Assembly: GCA_033239005.1 (NCBI GenBank)
Contig: BSQZ01000022.1
Coordinates: 2,978,501-3,042,500, forward strand
DNA: 64,000 nt
Source of the DNA: Lamellibrachia satsuma
Taxonomy: Eukaryota > Annelida > Polychaeta > Sabellida > Siboglinidae
Reading direction: 5' to 3'
Below are positions 36,178 through 48,300 of this stretch, in pieces. A model generated the notes under the pieces. That model made no database searches. It was not told the DNA's origin and worked only from the letters and a program-made list of their open reading frames with translations. How positions within the stretch are numbered: position 1 is the first letter of the stretch; the number at the start of each line of letters is the position of its first letter. The translations under genes and the position numbers were made by a program.

Positions 36178-36380
36178 CATTGCAGCTACTCAGTGATCAC
36201 CGGAAGAATACAAATGAATTGAATGGGCGAATCCTGGATTTGACGTTTTACCTACACAGTTCAGTGACGTATGTTGACCATGCGAAGGTGCTCATGGATT
36301 ATTTGGGGCACCGTATTAAACTTAATGAATATGATTACATGGCTACAAGGCCGTTTTTCATTTGGAACTATATAGATTAA
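36178..36380 (+). CDS. Candidate terminal exon of an unrecognised gene
   Basis: A pyrimidine-rich stretch ending in TTTCATTGCAG (acceptor) is followed by an open frame of about 64 codons with protein-like composition (RILDLTFYLHSSVTYVDHAK and later DYMATRPFFIWNYID), ending TAA at 36378-36380. It lies between the end of an L2-like LINE and the start of an antisense CR1 fragment, which may supply the stop codon. No domain recognised. It may be a real last exon whose upstream exons are not identifiable, or chance. Confidence 0.3.
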
Positions 36381-36610
36381 ACACGATTTAACAAGATTGC
36401 CATCCAAGGCAAAGCAACCAGATGGTAAGTGGATAAGGAAGCCATTGGCTTATCGAGAATCCAACAACTTTTCATATATGTGTAATCCACCCTTCTGACA
36501 TATTTGTAAAAAAATGTTTAAACATATTCACACGCTGCTAGTGTCTGCATAATCTCAAGATAATTTGTTCCTTTAATTTATTGTCCTCTGTGAGAATGAG
36601 TAATATGTGC
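36381..36610 (-). mobile_element. CR1-type LINE 3' end, antisense
   Basis: The minus strand reads the last ORF2 codons (SFSQRTIN with breaks) and then the 3' UTR of the family found at 3400-3610, including the GATAAGCC and GGCAATCTTGTTAAAT segments. Strongly 5'-truncated. Confidence 0.85.
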
Positions 36611-36748
36611 TTTTATTGCATATAAACACAAATACTACACACGAGCTCACTCGACGTGACTAGTTTCTTTGTAATGCAACCAATAAAAATAAAAGATGAC
36701 ATTCTACACACTTGATATATAAATAATAAACACAATAGTTGAACCTAC

Positions 36749-36908
36749 TTGATTTGGTCGTATCAGTCTCGTTGTTGTAGACTGATACCTCGGACTTATT
36801 GTAGACGGGTACTTCGGAATTGTTGTAGATGGAGTCTGTGAGACAACTGCAGTTAAATGCTGCCATTATTGGCAACGAACAGTAAAGAACAATAAGGAAA
36901 TTCACCAT
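36749..36908 (-). CDS. Candidate first coding exon with signal peptide
   Basis: The minus-strand ATG at 36908-36906 opens MVNFLIVLYCSLPIMAAFNC, a good signal-peptide-like hydrophobic start, followed by a Cys pair and a threefold imperfect YNNSEV/YNKSEV/YNNETD repeat with N-glycosylation sequons. It ends at a strong donor (TCAA|GTAGGT, last exon base 36749, phase 1). This fits a secreted or type I membrane protein continuing leftward, but I found no matching second exon before the CR1 fragment. The upstream 36920-37260 is CpG-richer, as a promoter could be. Confidence 0.4.
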
Positions 36909-37321
36909 GACCTCTTCGCATAATAACGCAAGTAGCTGTGATCGTGCACATAACATCCGAGATCTTGCTGATTGACCAAACAGCGAGTGCGCTTGTGCAC
37001 GAATGGTTTTCACAGCTTATTCGTGTCGTGCGTCAGTCGGTTTATCGCATTGATGGTTCCTGTTTGCCGCGTGCTGGACCATCACTAGACGTAGTCCAGC
37101 CAATCCGTGGCCAGCCGGAGATGTGAACAGGTGATGTGACCTCGCGCGATTTGTTGACGAGTGTAATTACCCGAGAGACCCACTGCACCATCCTGCGGCG
37201 ACGAAGATCTGTCTTACGTCGCAGTTTCTGACAACGTGCCACGAACGTAATCAGCTAAGTACGTGTGGAAAGACAATTGCGGAAGCGAAGCGGAAGCTAT
37301 GGTCTTAAAACGGGACCATTT

Positions 37322-37577
37322 CAGTGGCGTATCTAAAAGATCTCACAGGGAGGGGTTAAAGTGGCGTATCTAAAAGATCTCGCAGGGGAGGGGTTAAAGT
37401 GGCGTATCTAAAAGATCTCGCAGGGGAGGGGTTAAAGTGGCGTGTCTAAAAGATCTCGCAGGGGAGGGGTTAAAGTGGCGTGTCTAAAAGATTTCGCAGG
37501 GGAGGGGTTAAAGTGGCGTGTCTAAAAGATCTCGCAGGGGAGGGGTTAAAGTGGCGTGTCTAAAAGATCTCGCATGC
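37322..37577 (+). repeat. 38-bp minisatellite, about 7 copies
   Basis: Units with core GGGGTTAAAGTGGCGTGTCT; minor variants GTATC/GTGTC. Confidence 0.95.
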
Positions 37578-38678
37578 TGTAGTGTCGCAACAGATTACAT
37601 ACAAAGCAATAAAACATTTAAGTTAAAGGTGGGCCATGACCCAACGGCCCCTAAATATATCACTGAACCATATCATGCGACTTCTGATAAAAAAGATCGG
37701 AGACAGATCGTGCCATCAATGGCATAGAGAGATACGACCGAGTGAAAGAACTTCCATGGTTTTTTTATCTGGGTTAACGAGTCCTATGCTGAGCGGTGTA
37801 GCACGTGTTAAATCACATTTCTTTGGCGAACAATGTCTCCAAAACTATTCCGTGGTGAACTGTCGCACTTTGTTCCTTTGGTGAACCAAATAGTTGATGA
37901 AAGTGTAGTTAACATCCCCACACGATTGTTCCTCTTAATGGTTGTGAAGACAAATCGCAAGATATATTGAACCTGCTGTGTTTACCTTTTGAAGAATAGC
38001 ATAAACATGCACCACGAAATTGTTCAATCGCCGTCTGGATGTTATTTTGAGTGTTTTATTTCTAGACCGAAACACATTTTTATGGCAAAAAAGGCTTTGA
38101 ATATCGCACATTTCACTCAGACATGTCTGAATTTGCATTGATATTTAGGCTCCATTTTTTCAAAAGTGGCGTGACACATGATTTTATGAAATAACGATAC
38201 TATAGAAACCGAAATAGCATTCAGCTTAATTGCAGTCTCGAATGTTAATGACACTGCATCGCAACACGAAGGCCTCGTGGGTAAAAGAAGCGCAATATCT
38301 GCGTTTATGAACATGGTTGGTATTCAACTAAATTCATTTAATCCTCTTCGCTTCCAAATTTAAAGCGGTTAAACGTCAACATTTTAACCTGAATATATAT
38401 TTGTCGATGTTACAGAGGGGGAATGGCTTGGCCAGGAAATCTGCAACTGGCCCCACAGAGAGAGTTACCAGGAATAATTCCAATGGCACAACAGCAAAAA
38501 TAAAACATAATTTGGTTAAACGGTTACAATTTTAAACAAAATAGGCACTTGCAAGTTTACACGGTGCGGCACAAAGAAGTGACACAGATCTGCTGATTGT
38601 TGACCAATAGAGACGAAACAAGTCACGTGCACTGCATGCTGTCCTGGGCTTATTCCGCCTTGGTTCTTATAAACTTTA
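37578..38678. other. Non-coding stretch
   Basis: Only short frames; no recognisable gene, RNA or element. Confidence 0.4.
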
Positions 38679-39826
38679 TTTCCTCGTCCACTTACTTCCT
38701 CCTCGTCCACTTACTTCCTACTCGTTCACTTACTTCCTCCTCGTCCACTCACTTCCCCCTCGTTCACTTACTTCCTCCTCGTTCACTTACTTCCTCCTCG
38801 TTCACTTACTTCCTCCTCGTCCACTCACTTCCTCCTCGTCCACTTACTTCCTCCTCGTCCACTTACTTCCTCCTCGTCCACTTACTTCCTCCTCGTCCAC
38901 TCACTTCCTACTCGTTCACTTACTTCCTCCTCGTTCACTTACTTCCTCCTCGTCCACTCACTTCCTCCTCGTTCACTTACTTCCTCCTCGTTCACTTACT
39001 TCCTCCTCGTTCACTTACTTCCTCCTCGTCCACTCACTTCCTCCTCGTCCACTTACTTCCTACTCGTTCACTCACTTCCTCCTCGTCCACTTACTTCCTA
39101 CTCGTTCACTCACTTCCTCCTCGTCCACTTACTTCCTACTCGTTCACTTACTTCCTCCTCGTTCACTTACTTCCTCCTCGTCCACTCACTTCCTCCTCGT
39201 TCACTTACTTCCTCCTCGTTCACTCACTTCCTCCTCGTCCACTTACTTCCTACTCGTTCACTTACTTCCTCCTCGTTCACTTACTTCCTCCTCGTCCACT
39301 TACTTCCTCCTCGTCTACTTACTTCCTGTTCGTCCACTCACTTCCTCCTTGTTCACTTACTTCCTCCTCGTCCACTTAATTCCTTCCCGTCTACTTATTT
39401 CCTCCCCGTCCACTTACTCCCTCCCCGTCCACTTACCCCCTCCCCGTCCACTTACTTCCTCCCCGTCCACTTACTTTCTTCCCATCGACTTGCTTCCCCC
39501 TCGTCTATTTACTCCCTCCCCGTCCACTTACTTCCTTCCCGTCTATTTACTTCCTCCCCGTCCACTTACTCCCTTCCCGTCCACTTACTCCCTCCCCGTC
39601 CACTTATTTCCTCTCCGTCCACTTACTCCCTCCCCGTCCACTTACTTCCTTCCCATCTACTTGCTTCTTCCTTGTCTAGTTACTCCCTCCCCATCCACTT
39701 ACTTCCTTCCCGTCTACTTACTTCCTCCCCGTCCACTTACTCCCTTCCCGTCCATTTACTTCCTCCCCGTCCACTTACTCCCTTCCCGTCCATTTACTTC
39801 CTCCCCGTCCACTTACTTCCTCCAAC
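38679..39826 (+). repeat. 18-bp minisatellite, about 64 copies
   Basis: Units CACTTACTTCCTCCTCGT and variants. Two subfamilies, a CCTCCTCGT type on the left and a CCTCCCCGT type from about 39380, show regional homogenisation. Because 18 is a multiple of three, long open frames run through it (such as 38597-39379), but the product is a pure six-residue repeat and is not a gene. Confidence 0.97.
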
Positions 39827-41276
39827 TATTATTAGGTTTTCCTTTTCCCTTGCGGGTTTAAAACCAGGGCCTGCAAAATTGCATTGGTTGCTACTTCACA
39901 CAGCTGCCCAGATCCATTCTTTTAATATATTTTGGTGATACGTGGGAGCTTTCTTCTTCTGAGCTCTGTGTTTGTGACTTTGAGGAGGATCTGAGACATT
40001 TGTTTATGTGACTTTTGATATGATTGTAACATTTCACGTCAGCACAATGTTCGCATTGATGTTGAATAATCTGTTTTAGTTATTGTAGAGAAAATGTTGA
40101 ATTACACATTGTTTACAAGGTGACATGCCATGCTTTTTAAATCTTACATATAGTACCTACGTATGTTCCCCTTTGCTGACACACGCACTGACGCACGCAC
40201 GCTCGCACATACGCACGCACACAAATTTTTTATCACCTTCCACCTGTGCCTTCTCCGTTCACTGCAGACCTTTCCATATGTCTCCTTCTTTGACTGTACT
40301 TGACCAAAGTGCTCCCGCATAGTTGGTACTGTCCTCGCGCCGTCATCTCCGCCGTCATCTCCGCCGTCATCTCCTCCGTCTGTTTCTTGCTCGTCCCCTT
40401 TTCTGAGTTTCATTAAGTTGTTTTGATGGTCCATCGGTGGTCGTCCAGTCTTCCTACGAAGCATGCTCATTTCCACTTTGTTTTCATGACATGCTTTATT
40501 ATATAAGCTTTATTATATAATGTTTATTATATAATGTTTATTATATAAGCTTTATTATATAATGTTTATTATATAATGTTTATTATATAATCTTTATTAT
40601 ATAATCTTTCTTCTGTTTTTCTGATGATGATGTTATATGGGATTTTATCTGTTATCTGAATGTTCACATTGTCTGTCCGTGGTTCCTTTTGTTGATATTC
40701 GCATTATGCTATTTTCATGTGTTTCATTTAGCTTAGAGGCATAGTGGACGCTTGTCGTCGTGGAATGTTTAACGGTATTTTCCGAAACAACTTCAACCAT
40801 GTTTTATCCAAGTTATGATTTCTTATTTTGATGTGTTTTTCATCCTTATTTCGGTTTTATTCTTAGATAGCCCATGGTTGTAAGAGCCAACCGAAAGAAT
40901 GCGAGTCTGCAAGCAAAGCAACCATCTACTAACTACAGAGTGCGCTCCAAAAAACCCGAGTGATAGTGATATATAAAAATTGCCACTTCAAGTTGACGCA
41001 TGCATAAATTCTCGCCAGGTAAGTGTCTAGAAGATCGACTTTATAGCTTTGATGAACTTTCCGAGAACGGAGCGATTATGGAAAGACAATTACATCAACG
41101 ACTGAGTTACCTCGTGCGACCATCAAGACCGACCCGTCTCGTCGACTCCGACCATCTGTCATTACGTTAACGACATTTCCGTTCGCAAGCTCCGTGTTAC
41201 TCTCCAGATGACAGTAAATTTTGGCATTTGCCATTGCGGGGACTGAGTGACAGTTTTGTGGGTTGATGGAATTACT
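39827..41276. other. Non-coding stretch with small tandem repeats
   Basis: Contains GCCGTCATCTCC x4 near 40337-40380 and a 14-bp TTTATTATATAATG-type array at 40495-40606. No gene recognised. Confidence 0.6.
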
Positions 41277-41944
41277 GTGTCCGTATGATGTTGTCGTTGC
41301 AGGGTCTACGTGGTCTCAGTATAGGGTCCGTGTGATGTTGTCGTTGCAGGGTCTACGTGAGCTCAGTATAGGGTCCGTGTGATGTTGTCGTTGCAGGGTC
41401 TACGTGGTCTCAGTATAGGGTCCGTGTGATGTTGTCGTTGCAGGGTCTACGTGGTCTCAGTATAGGGTCCGTGTGATGCTGTCGTTGCAGGGTCTACGTG
41501 GTCCCAGTATAGGGTCCGTGTGATGTTGTCGTTGCAGGGTCTACGTGGTCTCAGTATAGGGTCCGTGTGATGTTGTCGTTGCAGGGTCTACGTGGTCTCA
41601 GTATAGTTTCCGTGTGATGTTGTCGTTGCAGGGTCTACGTGGTCTCAGTATAGGGTCCGTGTGATGTTGTCGTTGCAGGGTCTACGTGGTCTCAGTATAG
41701 GGTCCGTGTGATGTTGTCGTTGCAGGGTCTACGTGGTCTCAGTATAGGGTCCGTGTGATGTTGTCGTTGCAGGGTCTACGTGATCTCAGTATAGGGTCCG
41801 TGTGATGTTGTCGTTGCAGGGTCTACGTGATATCAGTATAGGTTCCGTGTGATGTTGCCGTTGCAGGGTCTACGTGGTCTCAGTATAGGGTCCGTGTGAT
41901 GTTGTCGTTTCAGGGTCTACGTGATATCAGTATAGGGTCCGTGT
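41277..41944 (+). repeat. 47-bp minisatellite, 14 copies
   Basis: Fourteen units with core TGATGTTGTCGTTGCAGGGT and few substitutions, ending in a truncated unit. Confidence 0.97.
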
Positions 41945-42374
41945 GTTTAATTTTGTTGTCATTGAAAGTCTGTGTCATTTTGTAAATTTTTATATAAAGT
42001 ATGTGCGTGTTGGACCTAATTACTGGTCTCTGTGGTGTGTGCGTTCGTGCGCGCATGCGTGCGTGTGTGTGCCTTTTGTATTGCTAATCACTGCTATGAT
42101 GTTGTGATGTTGCTATGGTCATGGTTGCATATTGTATGACAACTGTATACAATAAATAATAAAATATGACGTCAACTCGATATAGTGCCTCCAGTTTTCG
42201 GCGTGCCTCCAGTCCGGACGTATCGTCAACGAGGTTACAGTGACAGTGCTGTGACAACACCATTGCCATGGCAACGGCGTATGTGTCGGCCGGTTGGTGT
42301 CAGCACTGGGCAGTGATGCGCGGCGATGCGGCGGACAGAACAGAAAACGATCGGATGGTAATTTTTCGGATACA

Positions 42375-42391
42375 TTTATTAGCCATTTATT
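42375..42391 (-). terminator. Candidate polyadenylation signals of the CaaX gene
   Basis: Two AATAAA hexamers on the minus strand (complement TTTATT at 42375-42380 and 42386-42391), about 320 bp past the stop codon at 42706-42708. Confidence 0.5.
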
Positions 42392-42705
42392 GTCTCGACG
42401 GCTCAGTGCGCCATTGTGGACGCTCTCACATAATCCTCCGCAGTAGGGACGGTGTCAATAGAATGAAAGGAAACTATGCTCAACCCATTGGCATTGTTGT
42501 GCCATGGTCCTCGACCCGCCTAACTCCGCATTACGCAGTGCTCACGCGCCCAGAGTCGCCACCGATACTCGCGTAGTGGTTCCGCGTGACGTCATCGCAA
42601 CGCGGTCAAGACCTCTGACGTCATCGGTCGCGAACTAACCGACGTCTTCCGTCTTGCTGGCGACGCCACCGCGCCCGGCATTCTGGGCGGGGTGGAGACA
42701 CGAGG

Positions 42706-44404
42706 CTACAGTATGACGCACCAGCCGGAACCAACACCGGCGTGGGCTACGGGCAGCGCATGCATTGACGAGTGTATGCGACCGCTGTTGGCGTTGTTCG
42801 ATAGGTTCATCATGGACGCGCCGGAAGCCCGTCGCTGGCGGGCCTTGCGGATCTCAAGGGTCGGCGCCCCGGACGCCCAGCGCTTCTGTCCGCCGCGGTG
42901 TCCTCTCTGGGACGTCGCATTCTTCTTGGTGGCGCCCGGCTGTCGCGACCCCGCCCGGCCCTGGCGCTTTGTCGGACTCCCGCCGCGGTAGCGCCGACAG
43001 CTGGCGCCTTCCGCCGGAGCACCGCATCGCCTCGTCACGTGCCCCTTGTGCATCTGACACTGCGGCTTCATCGCTGACGTCTGCGCGCCGCGGTGGAGGT
43101 TCTCGTAGTCGACAGCGTTCATGTGGTGCGTCATCCAGTTGCCAGCGCCACTGGCGGCGACGGCGTGCTTGTACTGTTTGCTGGCGCCGGCCATCTTGTT
43201 CCCCGTTCGACTGCAGGCTGTGGGTGGAGGCGCTCGCTCCGACTGCTGACTGTGGGTGGAGGTGCTTGAGTCGCCGTTCTGGGCGACTCCCTGCCGCTGC
43301 TGCTTCTCTGGAGGCCAGCCGTGGCAGCAGGGCGCGCGCATCGGATGGTGGCCGCCGCACGGCTTCACCGGCGTCGAAGGCGTTTTGTACTTGGCGCCGT
43401 TGCCCCAGGCCGACCCACCCCTAGTACCGCTTTCGCCCGGCGCCGCCGCCGTCTGCGCGCCACCGCCACCGCTACCGCCACCGCCACCGCCACCCCGTTT
43501 GCTCTTGTATCTGTTGTTGCTATTGTTCTTGGCCATGGCGGCGTTGCGACCGACGGTGGCGCGCAGGGCCGCTGCTTTTGTCCCACTCGTGCGACCCGTA
43601 TCTAGCTTCTTCGTCGCCGCCGCATCCCACTTGCCCTTCTTGGCCGACGCCACCGTCGCCTCCGTCTGCTTCCGCTTCTTCTGCGATTTGTGCCCCACTC
43701 GGCCTTTCGACTGCGGCTGTTTGGATCGGTGATGGTGGTGGTCGAAGTGGTACTGGCGTGGCGCCTTGCGGTGCGACCAGCCTGCCCCCCGGCGCCGTGG
43801 CCGGACGGAACGAGGGGAGCGGCAGGGTCCCTTGTGAGGCGACTTCGTCTCTCTCTGGGCGTGGCACATGACATGATGACGAGACCCGTGCTGGCAGGTG
43901 GCCGAATGGCACGAATAATCCGTCATCATGTCGTCATCGTCGTCGTCGTCGTCTTCAGCGTAGTTTACGAAGTAGTCTTCGTCGTCGTCATCGTCGTCAT
44001 CGAGGTTGAGTGCCGAGTGCATCGTTGGGTGGTTGAAGGCGTTGTACCTTGCCCGGGCGTCCGTCGAGTTGTCGTCAGTGCCGCCGCTCCGTCCCGACAG
44101 CCACGCATGCACCATCTTGTCGTCGTTGGACACGCCTGCCGATGTCGCTGCTGTCGCTGTCACCGACGTCGTCGCCGCCGACCGCTTCGAGAACTGCACG
44201 TCGCGCTTACTGTCCCCGTCTTCAGCTAGAGACGTCGACTTGTGAGGCGGCGATGACGCCTGCTGTTGCTGCAGATGGTGCTGATGTTGCTGTTGCTGTT
44301 GCTGTTTCTGCTGCTGCTGTCTGCTACTGATGTCGTGTTGCTCGATCGCTGGCCTGCTCAACGAGTCGCCATCATGCGGTGTATACTTGCCGATCATCTT
44401 GTAC
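42706..44404 (-). CDS. Last exon of a disordered, basic protein ending in a CaaX box
   Basis: About 566 codons from an acceptor (CCTGTTAG|GTACAAG, first base 44404) to TAG at 42706-42708. The order is YKMIGKYTPHDGDS; a Gln/His tract; a Ser/Thr/Ala stretch; two Asp runs around DEDYFVNYAEDD; basic Arg/Lys/His-rich segments (HFDHHHHRSKQPQ, KKRKQTE); a Gly run; then a Ser/Arg-rich tail. The last four residues are C-V-I-L, a CaaX box whose Leu favours geranylgeranylation, with basic residues upstream that suit membrane attachment. No catalytic domain is visible and I do not recognise the family. Protein composition and phase-consistent splicing with two more exons support a real gene. Confidence 0.78.
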
Positions 44405-44637
44405 CTAACAGGCACGTGACTACACCCTTGTGAATGTATATCAATGTGCGACGTAGATATATACATTAGTAGATGGATAAATTGATAGACTTACAGACAA
44501 ACAGACATAGAGACGGACGAGCGGACAGACATACAGACAAACATACGTACAGAGGGCACGCACTCACCCACGCACGCACGCACGCACTCACCAATAATTC
44601 AATAGACTGATTCACGAGTTATAAACCAAGTACATAC

Positions 44638-44886
44638 TTGGTCCGAGTGGCTGACTTGATGGGCTTTGTGAGGTTGTTGTTGTTGTTGTTGTTAGTGCCA
44701 CCACCGCCGCTGCCTGAGCTGTTGCCACCTCCGGCACCACCGCCACCTCCGGCACCACCGCCACCTCCGGCGCCACCACCGCTACCGGCACTACCGCCGC
44801 CACCGGCGCCACCGTTACTGCCTGCGAACGTGGTCGGCGCGTCAAGTGTGAGCGATGTCTGCGACACGTGGAATCCCGTCAGCACA
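44638..44886 (-). CDS. Internal exon of the CaaX-protein gene, poly-Gly
   Basis: The exon runs from GTTGTTGCAG|TGTG (first base 44886) to CCAA|GTATGT (last base 44638). It encodes VLTGFHVSQTSLTLDAPTTF, then a long Gly/Ala run, an Asn run, and LTKPIKSATRTK. The junctions join in phase with both neighbours: AG+T upstream gives Ser, and AA+G downstream gives Lys. The amino half is less repetitive and probably the conserved part. Confidence 0.78.
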
Positions 44887-45143
44887 CTGCAACAACGCAC
44901 ACTCTCGCGTGAACATGGTTCATACGAGAGATTTTTTTCTTCACTTTTTCACTTTTCACAGTATCTACGGGTTGAGTACAGATTGTTATTTTACTTCTGG
45001 GTTGATGACATACGAATAAAGTATCAGTGGTTTTGACACGGTACTCCTTTCAGGGATTTTGTGCACCTTGGGGAAATAGTTTACGAACAGGCAACACCTG
45101 TTTCCCGCCACACCAGAAGTGGTGTAACGGACCGTCCACGTAC

Positions 45144-45341
45144 CTTTTAGACTTGTCCTTCCACGGACTGAGCGTGGTGTACGTGGATGCCGGCCGGTGA
45201 TGCTTGTGTCGACACTGGAATTGCTGTAGTTTCTTTTGCGCTTTGTGCGAGTTCGTCGCCTTCTGCCTGTCCTGCGACGACTTCCAGTTGGGACAGTGTC
45301 CCGTCCTTTTAGGGCACTTGCCGTTGTTGGCGGCGTCCTTC
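45144..45341 (-). CDS. Internal exon of the CaaX-protein gene, Lys/His/Cys-rich
   Basis: From CCCCGCGCAG|GAAGG (first base 45341) to TCTAAAAG|GTACGT (last base 45144), both strong sites. It encodes 65 residues rich in Lys, Gln and His, with GKCPKRTGHCPNW near the start, CRHKHH in the middle and STYTTLSPWKDKSK at the end. The Cys/His spacing could bind metal but matches no finger I know. The exon starts in mid-codon, so more exons lie upstream; I could not identify them between 45342 and 49100. Confidence 0.75.
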
Positions 45342-48300
45342 CTGCGCGGGGAACAGAAACACCCCGTTACTTGATTAAGGAGTTATTTAAGGCTGCGGCA
45401 TCAATTCGATAATTTCGATCGTCTCATTTCGTGAAAAATCGCACCTATCTACTATCGACTACGACGTGCTAACTCGTTTGTTATTTTGTTGTTGATTATA
45501 ATAAAATTATCGGGCAAACTATTAAATTCTTTCAGTTCGACCGAACCACAAAATTGGCAAAAGTGGCTACGTGTAGCCAGCGTCTCTATATATAGCCGCC
45601 ATGTGACATAAAGCTACTTACGCTTTCGCAAGTTACCCGATCTAACGATCAGAACCAGTTGTTCTATGACTTTAAGAAAAGTATGCATATTAAGGAATGC
45701 TTAGCCTATCCACGCACCACACATGGAACGTCTACAAACCTGATTTGCGATGGGCTCAGTTAATGGCGGAGGCAGCTTTAATTGTAGGACTCGGCGTATA
45801 TACCTGTTTACTACGTTCGGCTGACCAGCTTTGCCCGTATTAATAGATTCGGGTTGAATGGAGTGCACACATTTAACGATGATTATTCCGTGACTTTCTG
45901 GTGAAGCAACCCCAGTGTTAAATAAGGTCTCTTTTTCTTATCAAACGCACTCAAAATAAACGGATACTCTAACAGTCTACCGTGACAATGGGGTGGTGGG
46001 GGGGGGGGAGGCAGGACGTGGGAGATGGAAGGTTGGTCCTACAAAAGTGTGGGAGGTAGGATTAGCGGGAGATGGGTGGTTGGCCCCTGAAACAGATGGG
46101 AGATGGGAGGTTGAAACCCCGCCATACACCCTTCACACATGGCACGTCACATGCGCCGCGTGACTCGCCCCTGCGTCGCCGGCACATCCGTCTAATGAGC
46201 GACTCGTTATTTACCCTTTTTTGACCTTCTTCACACTGCCGTTCGTTCGTTGACAGTGCGCGTGCGAATGCGCGTGGCGCTCGCGCCCCGCTGACGACGT
46301 CACGCGAGCCATGGTCGAGGCGCCAGACTGAAAGCAACACGACTACTGTTAACTGATCTCGTGCATCAGGCCCAGCCCCGTTATCTACCCCTGAACTGCT
46401 ATTCGAAACGTGGATTTTTTTCAATTCGATTCCCGGAATCACTGAATGGCTGATGTGATGTGAAGCTGGTGTGACCAGTGGCATAGTTAAGGGTGGTGGG
46501 GTGGGCCGTGCCCCTTTGGCTTTATTTTTGTACTTTTGTACGCCAGGTGGGTGTGAGACAGCTGATTTGACGTTGTGTGAGAAAATGTGACTGCAAAGTT
46601 GCAAACATTCGCTGATTCCGGGCATCAAACTCACTATTAACCAGCCATTTGGGGGAAATGTTTGGTATTACTCGTTAGATCAGCCACGATTGGTCTGCAG
46701 CCATAACACTTAATTGCCCATACGTAGGCCAACGTTTTGGATGCCCGTAATATCAATGGTTAGTACAACAATCGAGGTGAGACACAAATCCACTTGTCTC
46801 AATCTTTCGCCTATGATTAGACAGCAGAACTACACCGAGGGGGCAGTGAAGCCCCCCTCGGTTCATTTACCCCATCGTGTTCGTTGATGTTCAAATATGT
46901 AGTTTGTGAATACTACGAGTAACATGCGCAGTCAGTTTAATAAAAAAGTGGGTACTTCTGTTGAAATCATCGAAATAATTAAATTTTATCGTTATATCGG
47001 GTAACTTGTGAAACTGTGATAGCCTTATTATTTAGTATATAGAACCGCACCAATTTTGCTGTTTTTGCGCCGAATTTTTAACGGATCTTGTAAACAATAA
47101 TTTCATCGTTTGTCCGATTATTTCACCAAAACTAAATAACATATTTGCACAAACGATTTAGCATGTCGTAGTCGATACTAGATACGTTTAGTTTGTCGTG
47201 AAATGCGTCAGATACGAGACAATCGAAAACATCGAATTAAGGAGGCACCTTTAATATCGCAGACATTGTATCATTAGCAGCCATCATTAGTTTCCCGTCT
47301 GCTTAGAGGTGAATTGATCAAACAAAATATGTGGATTTGTTAGCGTTGTGCTAATAGCATTCTTTTCTTTACTGGTACCCTATCCAATCCTAATTTGTTC
47401 TTCTGAACACGTAATGTCTGTTCGTCATTTACTATGTCCTGATTAGGAGATGTCGTTCTATCATGTAACGGATTTCTGCATCATAGATGATGCTTCGATG
47501 CATACCAAACAAAATGGCTCCACCTTTGGGTATATACGCCGCCGAAATTACTGTAATAGCTGCCGAAACGAGTAGGCAGTTGGAATAAGTCTAACAATTA
47601 GGTCGGTTGACATGAGCGATTAATTGTCGAATTGGTTGGCCGACGCGGTGTCGTTTGATATTGCGGTGCAAGAATCGGTCGTGTAAATTCCCTCGAGAGA
47701 GAGAGAACAGGGAAGCTAATTTGTAGCTACGATTGACTGTCGGGGCAATTTTGAAGCGAACCAAAAATCAACACGGGAATAGCTTAAGTCAAGATGTACT
47801 GCATGTTCCACTGTCTATATCATATATCGCTGGCATAAACACACACATAATTTAGCTGCACATTGTCAAATGACACGATGGTGCCCCACCGCTGTCGGTC
47901 ACCGCATCCACGCACCGCTGTGGTTTCTGTCTTCGACTCTACAGCAACCCTGGTGGATAAATACGGAAGCATCTGAATTTAACTCACTAACGTTTGTTAG
48001 GGTGGATCCGCCAAGGGCGATAATAAGACGTCACCTCTGGTGCAAGAGCATGGGTCATTGCGACCAACTTCCAGCGAGCAGCTGACCCGCCCGAATTACG
48101 GTCCTTTTGACATCCTGCGCAATTCCGCTTGTTGTTATCGCCCCAACGTCCAAGCACATATGAAATACTCTTTTCGAAGCCAAGCGTTTACCCACTTGTT
48201 GATATTTCGAGTATTGTTAAGATTATATGTTCCAAAGGGAGTACTCGCGTACAGCACTCAAATCCCCGATATGCAGCCATGTAGTAGAATACCCTGCAAG

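Noticed and set aside
38597..39861. 260- and 170-codon frames with a Ser/Phe/Tyr/Leu repeat
   Set aside because: The frame exists only because the 18-bp minisatellite period is a multiple of three; there are no flanking exons or non-repeat domain.
42765..43871. Several plus-strand frames of 90-219 codons opposite the CaaX-gene exon
   Set aside because: GC-rich shadows of the spliced minus-strand gene, with biased Arg/Ser/Ala composition and no splice support.
46062..46634. 190-codon minus-strand frame as an upstream exon of the CaaX gene
   Set aside because: It includes low-complexity G-rich flank sequence and lacks a phase-compatible donor/acceptor and any recognisable domain; I could not support it.
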